From Clostridiales bacterium (lineage in GTDB: Bacteria > Bacillota > Clostridia > Christensenellales > CAG-917): a stretch of DNA of 5,631 nucleotides. Position 1 is the stretch's first letter; each line of letters begins with the position of its first letter. The notes below the pieces were generated by a model that worked only from the letters and a program-made list of their open reading frames with translations, had not been told where the DNA came from and made no database searches. The stretch spans positions 1-5,631 of the forward strand of contig JAAVHW010000090.1 of NCBI GenBank assembly GCA_014799525.1, in the 5' to 3' direction. Below are positions 1 through 5,205 of this stretch, in pieces. A program made the position numbers and the translations under genes.

Positions 1-1
1 T

Positions 2-958
2 AGCGCGTGTGCAGTTTGCTTCTTTGCGCATAAGCATTATACGCGCTTCAAATTTCTGCTTATGGCAATTCTCGTGCCGCTTGTGGCGCAGCCGCTCGTT
101 ATCATGAGCTCGCTTGCCCTCAAGAACGTGTCAATAGATATTTTGTGGAACGTGCTGTTCTGCTATGGCGCGGGTGTGCTGTCTGCAATGCTGTTTATGC
201 CAATCGTCGCACTGTTCGAGGGTATATTCAACATCGCAGACGATTTCAGACTCAGCGAGCTTTGCAACCTTTCAAATCCGTTGCTTAAACGACTTGCGAG
301 CGAAGCTCCGGGTACGTTCAATCACTCGCTTGTTGTCGGTACGATTGCGGAGGCTTGCGCTTCGGCGATTGGTGAGAATCCAAACCTCGCAAGATGCGCC
401 GCGTACTATCACGATATCGGTAAGCTCAAAGCTCCGCTGTACTTCAGTGAAAACCAATCCGACTACAATCCGCATGACGAGCTCATTCCCGAGGTCAGCG
501 TAAGTATGATAACCTCACATACGCTGTTTGGCGAAATACTCGCAAAGCAGAACAGGCTGCCCTCCGAGATTGTAGGCATCTGCCGCCAGCACCACGGCAC
601 TGCACCTGTGAGCTACTTCTTCAATAAGGCGAACAATCTTCAGGAAGAGGGAACTCTTGCGCAGGACAACTACACCTATGCCGGTCCTAAGCCGCAGACG
701 AAGATAGCGGCGATAATTATGATTTGCGACACGGTTGAGGCGGCAATCCGCTCATTTACACCTGAAACGCGAGAGGGATATTTCAAGCGCATCGAGATGC
801 TTGTTGACGACAAGATTAGGCTTAGACAGTTTGACGAGTGTCCTATCACGCTTGGCGATATCGCGATAATAAAGAAAACGCTTATGGAATCGCTTGTGGG
901 TATGCACCACGGACGTATTGACTACGACAAGAAGAAGCGCGCTAAGTCAAAGGGTTGA
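2..958 (+). CDS. pgpH: 7TM-HD cyclic-di-AMP phosphodiesterase, C-terminal part (5' end cut by window)
   Basis: This membrane-anchored HD-domain phosphodiesterase should hydrolyse c-di-AMP to pApA in the cytoplasm. The frame is open to the left edge, so the ATG at 62 is an internal Met; 318 residues are visible of a family that is usually about 700. Numbering from the codon at nt 2, two hydrophobic stretches (about 17-40 and 47-76) are the last transmembrane helices. They are followed by the linker motif EAPGTFNHS and the HD domain. The metal ligands are all present: H108, H137-D138 in YYHDIGKLK, H173, H197-H198 in RQHHGT, and D243 in ICDTVEAA. The family motif AGPKPQTK precedes D243. The N-terminal extracellular 7TMR-HDED region would lie upstream of the window. 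Order and spacing with ybeY and era match the Firmicutes yqfF locus. Identity is near certain; activity on c-di-AMP is inferred from Listeria PgpH. Confidence 0.95.
   Translation, partial: SACAVCFFAHKHYTRFKFLLMAILVPLVAQPLVIMSSLALKNVSIDILWNVLFCYGAGVLSAMLFMPIVALFEGIFNIADDFRLSELCNLSNPLLKRLASEAPGTFNHSLVVGTIAEACASAIGENPNLARCAAYYHDIGKLKAPLYFSENQSDYNPHDELIPEVSVSMITSHTLFGEILAKQNRLPSEIVGICRQHHGTAPVSYFFNKANNLQEEGTLAQDNYTYAGPKPQTKIAAIIMICDTVEAAIRSFTPETREGYFKRIEMLVDDKIRLRQFDECPITLGDIAIIKKTLMESLVGMHHGRIDYDKKKRAKSKG
950..954 (+). promoter_or_regulatory. Ribosome binding site of ybeY inside the pgpH 3' end
   Basis: AAGGG lies 7 nt before the ybeY ATG and overlaps the last codons of pgpH, whose stop (956-958) is 3 nt from the start. 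This supports the ATG at 962 and suggests translational coupling of the two genes. Confidence 0.7.
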
Positions 959-961
959 TTT

Positions 962-1429
962 ATGATAAGGATAAGCGGCGCAAAGCTTAGCGAAAAGCGG
1001 CTCATTCGCAAGGTCGAAAGGGCGTGCTTTAAGGAAGTCGGACAGGATAACTTTTTTGTAGTGGACTTGTCGGTTGTGGACGGAGAGACCATTCGCGAGT
1101 TTAACAACACGACAAGAGGGGTGGATAAGGTCACTGACGTACTGAGCTTTCCGTGCTTCGACAAGCTGTCGCTTCCAATTGGACAAAGCCGCTTTAGTGC
1201 TTGCGACTACGACGGTAAGCGCGTGATGCTCGGCTCAATAATGATATGCAGGGAGCGCGCGCAGGAGCAAGCGACGGAGTTTGGGCACTCGTATGCGCGT
1301 GAGCTTGGCTTTCTTACCTGTCACGGACTGCTTCACCTGCTTGGCTTTGACCATATTGAAAAGGACGACGAGGAAATTATGACGGCGCATCAGCGCGGCG
1401 TTATGGCAATAACGAAGCTACTCAAGTAG
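962..1429 (+). CDS. ybeY: Endoribonuclease / rRNA maturation factor YbeY
   Basis: YbeY is a zinc-dependent single-strand RNA endonuclease involved in 16S rRNA 3'-end maturation and 70S quality control, acting in the cytoplasm. The 155-residue product is normal length for the family (B. subtilis YqfG, E. coli YbeY). The zinc signature HGLLHLLGFDH is at residues 121-131, with ligands H121, H125 and H131. The other family block, RGVDKVTDVLSFP, lies at 52-64 and includes the conserved Arg52. A GSIMIC segment at 91-96 corresponds to the usual GDI(V/I)I(S/C) strand. The start is fixed by a ribosome binding site 7 nt upstream and by a 3-nt gap to pgpH. It is followed directly by era; in B. subtilis dgkA and cdd lie between. 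Functional pairing with Era, which binds the 16S 3' end, is known in the family. Identity is essentially certain. Confidence 0.97.
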   Translation: MIRISGAKLSEKRLIRKVERACFKEVGQDNFFVVDLSVVDGETIREFNNTTRGVDKVTDVLSFPCFDKLSLPIGQSRFSACDYDGKRVMLGSIMICRERAQEQATEFGHSYARELGFLTCHGLLHLLGFDHIEKDDEEIMTAHQRGVMAITKLLK

Positions 1430-1445
1430 AAAGCAAAGGGCTTTC
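1429..1445 (+). other. Small inverted repeat between ybeY and era
   Basis: GAAAGC (1429-1434) and GCTTTC (1440-1445) form a perfect 6-bp stem with the 5-nt loop AAAGG. It starts on the last base of the ybeY stop codon and ends 10 nt before the era ribosome binding site. No T-tract follows, so it is not an intrinsic terminator. It may be a weak processing or pausing element, or chance. Confidence 0.35.
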
Positions 1446-1455
1446 AAGGACGAAC

Positions 1456-1461
1456 GAAGGA
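1456..1461 (+). promoter_or_regulatory. Ribosome binding site of era
   Basis: GAAGGA lies 5 nt before the ATG at 1467 and decides this start. A second AAGGA at 1446-1450 is too distant to serve it. Confidence 0.75.
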
Positions 1462-1466
1462 ACAAA

Positions 1467-2378
1467 ATGTATCAAAATTTCAAATCAGGCTTTATATGTA
1501 TAGCAGGGCTTGCAAATGCAGGCAAGTCTACGCTCACCAATGCGCTTGTCGGCGAAAAGGTGTCCATTGTGTCATGGAGACCGCAGACTACGCGCAATAA
1601 GCTGCTTGGCATAATCAACGGCGAGGATTATCAGATGGTGCTTATCGACACCCCTGGCATTCACAAGGCTAAAAACCAGCTCGGCGAATATATGATGAAG
1701 GCGGTGGAGAGCGGACTCAAGGACGTTGACGGCGTGGTGTACGTCATTGACGCCGCGCGCGGAATGAGTGCGGACGACTACGGCTTTTTGGAGAATAACG
1801 CAAGCAAGAAGCCTATCGTGGTTGCGCTCAACAAACAGGACGCAGTCACAAGGGAAACGCTTTTTGCAACGCTTCAGAAGCTCAACGGCATCGCTGGGCT
1901 TAAGGCGATAGTCCCGATATCCGCAAAGAAGGGCGACAATTTGGAACCGCTCAAGTCGGAGCTTATGGCGCTTATGCCTTACGGTGCGCCCATGTATCCG
2001 CAGGACGAGTACACTCAAAGCTCCATGCGCTTTATGGCTACGGAGATTATAAGAGAAAAGGCACTATATCTGCTCGACAAGGAAGTGCCGTACGGCATAG
2101 GCGTATATATCAACAAGTTTGAGGAAAGAGAGGGACAGCCCATCTGCGATATCGACGCGGATATCGTTTGCGAGAAGCAGTCGCACAAGGCTATCGTCAT
2201 AGGCAAGGGCGGCGAGATGCTCAAAAAGATTGCTACACAGGCTCGTAAGGATTTGGAACAGCTCGTCGGTGAAAAGGTTTTCCTCACCCTGTACGTGCGC
2301 GTAAAGGACGAGTGGCGCGACAGCGAGTATCTCATGCGCGAGCTTGGCTATGACGTCAAGGCGTTCAAGCAGGAGTGA
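1467..2378 (+). CDS. era: GTPase Era
   Basis: Era is an essential GTPase that binds the 3' end of 16S rRNA near the anti-SD and assists 30S subunit maturation. The 303 residues match the usual ~300. All G motifs are present: G1 GLANAGKS (14-21), G2 QTTRN (40-44), G3 DTPG (61-64), G4 NKQD (122-125) and G5 SAK (152-154). The C-terminal KH domain has the expected EVPYG entry (206-210), the GxxG loop as IGKGG (245-249), then the KVFLTLYVRVK strand and a WR pair (283-284). G1 differs from the usual GRPNVGKS: Arg, Pro and Val are replaced by Leu, Ala and Ala. The GKST core is intact, so GTP binding should hold. The start has a good ribosome binding site at 1456-1461. The gene follows ybeY by 37 nt and precedes a 106-nt gap before the yqzL-like gene. 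Identity is certain. Confidence 0.98.
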   Translation: MYQNFKSGFICIAGLANAGKSTLTNALVGEKVSIVSWRPQTTRNKLLGIINGEDYQMVLIDTPGIHKAKNQLGEYMMKAVESGLKDVDGVVYVIDAARGMSADDYGFLENNASKKPIVVALNKQDAVTRETLFATLQKLNGIAGLKAIVPISAKKGDNLEPLKSELMALMPYGAPMYPQDEYTQSSMRFMATEIIREKALYLLDKEVPYGIGVYINKFEEREGQPICDIDADIVCEKQSHKAIVIGKGGEMLKKIATQARKDLEQLVGEKVFLTLYVRVKDEWRDSEYLMRELGYDVKAFKQE

Positions 2379-2484
2379 TATAAGCGCGACAAGCCTACAG
2401 TGCTTGAGCAAAGCCGAGCGCGAGGGCTTAAACAAAAAAATCAAATTGAATAATAAAAGCCGTTTTATTGCACAGCCTAACCGC
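2379..2484 (+). other. 106-nt era-yqzL spacer with tandem inverted repeats
   Basis: This is the only sizeable non-coding stretch. It contains a 5-bp stem CAAGC/GCTTG (2390-2394 with 2402-2406), then AAGCC/GGCTT (2411-2415 with 2425-2429), then an A-rich tract, then an AT-rich hairpin (listed separately). No T-tract follows the GC-richer stems, so I see no intrinsic terminator. A weak TTGAGC (2404) to TTAAAC (2428) pairing at 18 nt is too poor to call a promoter. The yqzL frame stays open across the spacer from within era, but the predicted peptide there has no family resemblance and no usable ribosome binding site. Confidence 0.4.
2452..2469 (+). repeat. AT-rich perfect inverted repeat upstream of yqzL
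   Basis: AATAAAA (2452-2458) and TTTTATT (2463-2469) flank the 4-nt loop GCCG, giving a 7-bp stem that ends 15 nt before the yqzL ATG. It sits where a ribosome binding site would be expected to begin, yet no SD is found there. The stem is weak (all A-T), and its role, if any, is unknown. Confidence 0.45.
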
Positions 2485-2595
2485 ATGACAGAAAAGGAAT
2501 TGTGGCAGTTGTTTGCAAAAACGGGTGATATAGAGTGGTACGATATGTATCGCTCGCTCAAAGAAAGTCGTGAGGACGCAAGCCGCAGAGAGTGA
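2485..2595 (+). CDS. yqzL: YqzL-like small protein
   Basis: A 36-residue protein resembling the YqzL family, the short protein of unknown function commonly encoded between era and recO in Firmicutes. The recognisable core is a Trp at position 7, Phe at 10, TGDI (13-16) and a Tyr-rich end (Y19, Y22), i.e. the pattern W..F..TG.I..Y..Y, followed by a charged, probably helical tail. The ATG at 2485 gives the family's usual N-terminus just before the Trp. The same frame is open upstream to 2344 inside era, but that extension has no family counterpart and I reject it. No SD precedes the ATG, which is unusual next to ybeY and era. A TTG at 2446 is an in-frame alternative but also lacks an SD. Identity rests on position plus the short motif, so it is good but not certain. 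Confidence 0.75.
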   Translation: MTEKELWQLFAKTGDIEWYDMYRSLKESREDASRRE

Positions 2596-2610
2596 TATTT
2601 TGCGGCTTCA

Positions 2611-2616
2611 AGAGGA
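2611..2616 (+). promoter_or_regulatory. Candidate ribosome binding site of recO
   Basis: AGAGGA precedes the ATG at 2619 with only 2 nt between (3 nt from the GAGG core), which is tighter than usual. It still favours this ATG over the GTG at 2592, which has no SD at a workable distance. Confidence 0.5.
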
Positions 2617-2618
2617 AT

Positions 2619-3320
2619 ATGCAAGCCGTTGCAATAAAGACGAAAGCCATCGTTACGAGGGCGGTACCCTACAAAGAGAGTGATATGATTGTCACTCTTG
2701 TCAGCGTTGAACACGGCAGAATTTCCGCTTCGGCAAGAGGATGTCTTAAGCCCAAGGCAAAGCTCAGATATGCGGCGGAGCCATTCAACTTTGGTGAGTA
2801 CGTCTTGCAGGGGAAAGAGGGTAAGTACGTCATTACGGAGTGCAACCAGATTGAATCCTTCTCAGACGTGACGGCAGACATAGACAGATATTACGCTGCA
2901 TGCATGGTGCTTGAATCGCTTGATAAGCTATCGCGCGAGCCGCAGCCGCAGGTGTTTATGAGCGCGCTTTCCGCGCTTTCTGACCTTGCGTACTCGGATA
3001 CGGATGCGGACGAGATTGTCACGGCGTTTTTGAAAAACGTAATTGTAGCAAACGGCTTTGCGCTTGACTTTGCACATTGCAACGTGTGCAAGTGCGATAT
3101 TGAGGGCGAGGCATATTTCAGTGATAGGGACGGTATCGTATGTAAGCACTGCAAGGGGCTTACGGATATACCCGTAGACGGGCTTTCAAGAGCCTATATC
3201 AGCGAGGGAGCAGCTTCCACTCACGAGCTTAGAGTGAAGGCGAATTTCCTGCTTTCAAATCTTGTATATCTAATGTTGGGTGTGCGTATTGGCGCGCACT
3301 ACTTTACGGAGAGCATATGA
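2619..3320 (+). CDS. recO: DNA repair protein RecO
   Basis: RecO is the recombination mediator that, with RecR (and RecF), loads RecA onto SSB-coated single strands and anneals DNA. The product is 233 residues, slightly short of the usual ~240-255. The N-terminal OB-fold carries the family pattern KTKAIVTR...Y.ESD.IVTL.S.EHG+IS..ARG (from residue 7), followed by KPKAKL. A C4 zinc motif is complete: C154 and C157 (CNVC), C175 and C178 (CKHC). The C-terminal helix ends LVYLMLGVRIGAHYF, the place where the family usually has a (Y/H)xLG motif. I chose ATG 2619 because it puts six residues before the KTKAIV strand, as in other RecO proteins. A GTG at 2592 would add nine residues and overlap the yqzL stop as GTGA. 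The stop codon overlaps the next start. Identity is very firm; the exact start is less so. Confidence 0.95.
   Translation: MQAVAIKTKAIVTRAVPYKESDMIVTLVSVEHGRISASARGCLKPKAKLRYAAEPFNFGEYVLQGKEGKYVITECNQIESFSDVTADIDRYYAACMVLESLDKLSREPQPQVFMSALSALSDLAYSDTDADEIVTAFLKNVIVANGFALDFAHCNVCKCDIEGEAYFSDRDGIVCKHCKGLTDIPVDGLSRAYISEGAASTHELRVKANFLLSNLVYLMLGVRIGAHYFTESI
2963..2980 (+). repeat. Perfect 9-bp tandem duplication inside recO
   Basis: CGCGCTTTC occurs twice back to back (2963-2971 and 2972-2980) and encodes the duplicated tripeptide Ala-Leu-Ser in SALSALSD. It is in frame and in the helical region of RecO, so it is a harmless length variation at most. Confidence 0.7.
3308..3313 (+). promoter_or_regulatory. 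Ribosome binding site of the lipoprotein gene within recO
   Basis: GGAGAG sits inside the last codons of recO; its GGAG core ends 5 nt before the ATG at 3317. Together with the ATGA start/stop overlap it indicates translational coupling to recO. Confidence 0.7.
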
Positions 3321-5197
3321 AAAAGACTCGGATTGTAGCAAAGATTGTAGCAGTTGTTTCGGTAGTCGCAATGCTTATGTCGTCGGCGGTATTGCTTTTT
3401 GCCTGTAATAAGGACAAAACGCCTACGCTTAACGACATCTTCAAGTCAACGACAAGCGAAGCAGAGTTCAAGGGTACAAAGCTTGAGCTTGAGTTGCCTA
3501 TGGGTTGGGAGGTTTACACCAATTCAGGGACGAAGTCATCAGACGCGAGCAACGCATACAGTGACGTAGGATACGTCAAGGATATGGACGCGTTTGTCGT
3601 CATGCACACTGCAACAAAGACGCTTTCTATTATGAAGTGCGGCAAAAACGAATTGCTGTTTGATTTGAACGTCGGCATTTCCGCATTGCGCGTAAAGGAC
3701 GGACTTATCGTGTGCAAGTGCAACGATGAGTCGCTTATGGCGTTTGACTATAACGGCTACACCGTGCTTTCAAGAGGTAGCTTTGAAAATGCAAAGGCAT
3801 CGGTTGCTATTGATTCTGCAATAAAGATTCTCGATAGCGGTCTTATTGCGGTGCATTATTCTTATGATAAGTTTGGCGCACCCAATTATACCTCAATCTA
3901 CCGTCCAACCTACGATGGCAATCAGGATGGCAGAGGCAAGCTCGTATGCCGTGTTTCAAATGCGGACAACAAGCTCGCAAACGTGCGCGGCTTTGACGGA
4001 AAATACGTCACGGTCGTTGGCAACTCCGTGGGCGACGTAATCTACAATATTCCGCAGACGATAAGCGGCAATCCCGAGAGTATGGACGGCACGCCGAGTG
4101 CTAAGTTCGTAAGCGAGGGACAGAGCAATTATTATTGCGAGTTCGTCTATCTCGGCGGCGGTAGGTTCTACGTATATGAGGAGCATTCCGTAAATGAGTC
4201 TGACGACTACGGCTACTATGACGGCGACAAATACTATGCGTACTCCCGTTATATCTATACTCCCGACAACGACAGCCTTACGGAGTACACTCAAAACGCC
4301 GATAAGGTGTTCTTCAAGATGTCAAACAACTACTATGACGCGGACAAGATTGGCATTGACACAAATTCCTATCTCAACGACGGCTATATCTACGCGAGCT
4401 ACGGTCTTGATTTGAAGTATGGCAGGGATGACGCGGCGTACGACCAGTTTATCCTTGACAAAAACCTCAATATAGTTATGTCACTTACAGGCAACTACGG
4501 CGTCACAATTAAGTCGCAGAAAAAGGATACGGTAGGCTACTATGACCTCGTTATGACAAAGGTGGACAACTACTTCTACATTCCGCTTCAGCCAAGCGAA
4601 ATTCACGTTTATGACGAGAACGGCAACGAGGTAGGTCAGGGCAACAAGAGGTCTACGGTTCTTCAGCAGGAGCTTTCAAACAACGTGATAGTCGCAGCCA
4701 TTCCCGACCCGAGCGCGGGCAGCAGCAGTAGCGACACGCTGTACGGTGCGTTCAACGTCTACGGCGAGGAGATTATTCCGTTTGAGTATTTCTCACTCTC
4801 CGCATTCCGTGGCGCGTACACGCTTGGTGAGTGCTACAACAGCGACAAGGTCAAGACGCTCTATATAATCGGCAATAACGGAACGAGAATTGAAAAGATG
4901 TCCGACGGCTCTACGCCGCTTGCCGATATGGCGACCGACAGCAATAATGCCGCTATAACAAAGATTGGCTGCTATATGTATTACAAGACGGAGACTGGCT
5001 CGGACGGCAAGGATAGAAAGGTGTACGGCATAAAGAACTTCAACCCCAACGTAAATGAAAACGTGGTTATGGAAGCAAGAATGTCTGCTGGCAGCGTTCT
5101 CTATGCGCCGTCAACCTCGCCGAGCGACGTGTTCGTATTCGAGAAGATAACCGACGATAACAACAATTCTATCTACACGGTGTATAGACTTATTTAA
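3317..5197 (+). CDS. Large beta-rich lipoprotein of unknown function with a WG-repeat-like segment
   Basis: I do not recognise a named family. The 626-residue product begins with a clear lipoprotein signal: basic MKKTR, a hydrophobic core (6-26) and the lipobox LFAC with the lipidated Cys at 30, so it should be exported and anchored to the outer face of the membrane. The mature part is rich in Tyr, Asp, Asn and Ser, has no further membrane segment, and alternates short hydrophobic strands with polar turns, suggesting a beta-propeller or similar beta-repeat fold. YYDxDK occurs at 300-305 (as YYDGDK) and 339-344 (as YYDADK). A Ser-rich linker (469-472) precedes a segment at 476-522 (YGAFNVYGEEIIPFEYFSL... 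LYIIGNNG) that resembles a degenerate WG repeat. ATG 3317 overlaps the recO stop (ATGA) and has a ribosome binding site. The coding sequence looks intact with the same style of codon use as its neighbours. Role unknown; a binding or envelope-sensing job is only a guess. Confidence 0.85.
   Translation: MKKTRIVAKIVAVVSVVAMLMSSAVLLFACNKDKTPTLNDIFKSTTSEAEFKGTKLELELPMGWEVYTNSGTKSSDASNAYSDVGYVKDMDAFVVMHTATKTLSIMKCGKNELLFDLNVGISALRVKDGLIVCKCNDESLMAFDYNGYTVLSRGSFENAKASVAIDSAIKILDSGLIAVHYSYDKFGAPNYTSIYRPTYDGNQDGRGKLVCRVSNADNKLANVRGFDGKYVTVVGNSVGDVIYNIPQTISGNPESMDGTPSAKFVSEGQSNYYCEFVYLGGGRFYVYEEHSVNESDDYGYYDGDKYYAYSRYIYTPDNDSLTEYTQNADKVFFKMSNNYYDADKIGIDTNSYLNDGYIYASYGLDLKYGRDDAAYDQFILDKNLNIVMSLTGNYGVTIKSQKKDTVGYYDLVMTKVDNYFYIPLQPSEIHVYDENGNEVGQGNKRSTVLQQELSNNVIVAAIPDPSAGSSSSDTLYGAFNVYGEEIIPFEYFSLSAFRGAYTLGECYNSDKVKTLYIIGNNGTRIEKMSDGSTPLADMATDSNNAAITKIGCYMYYKTETGSDGKDRKVYGIKNFNPNVNENVVMEARMSAGSVLYAPSTSPSDVFVFEKITDDNNNSIYTVYRLI
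3331..3352 (+). repeat. Short direct repeat in the signal-peptide coding region
   Basis: GATTGTAGCA occurs at 3331-3340 and again at 3343-3352, a 12-bp period that encodes IVAKIVAV of the hydrophobic core. It is probably a small slippage duplication that lengthened the signal peptide in frame. Confidence 0.6.
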
Positions 5198-5205
5198 TTT
5201 CAAAT

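Noticed and set aside
62..64. ATG at 62 as the start of the first gene
   Set aside because: The frame is open to the window edge with 20 further codons, and the protein is the C-terminal part of a much longer membrane protein, so this Met is internal.
1572..2018. 148-codon - strand open frame opposite era
   Set aside because: Lies entirely antisense to the Era GTPase domain with no recognisable motif; shadow frame.
2404..2433. Possible promoter TTGAGC-18-TTAAAC in the era-yqzL spacer
   Set aside because: Both boxes are poor matches to a sigma-A consensus, so it is not listed as a promoter.
2411..2440. AAGCC/GGCTT stem as an intrinsic terminator after era
   Set aside because: The stem is only 5 bp with a 9-nt loop and is followed by A residues, not T, on the + strand.
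2344..2484. Long version of the yqzL gene starting at 2344 inside era
   Set aside because: The extra 47 residues look like out-of-frame era plus spacer translation, have no SD and no family resemblance.
2064..2714. 216-codon open frame on the - strand across era, spacer, yqzL and recO
   Set aside because: It is antisense to recognised genes, shows no protein-like motif, and crosses several gene boundaries; a shadow of biased codon use.
3956..4294. 112-codon - strand open frame opposite the lipoprotein gene
   Set aside because: Its hydrophobic Val/Ile-rich peptide is the complement of Asp/Tyr/Asn codons in the lipoprotein; no ribosome binding site or family match seen.
5183..5188. TATAGA as a -10 box ahead of tsaC
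   Set aside because: No acceptable -35 element lies 16-18 nt upstream; likely just the Tyr-Arg codons at the lipoprotein end.
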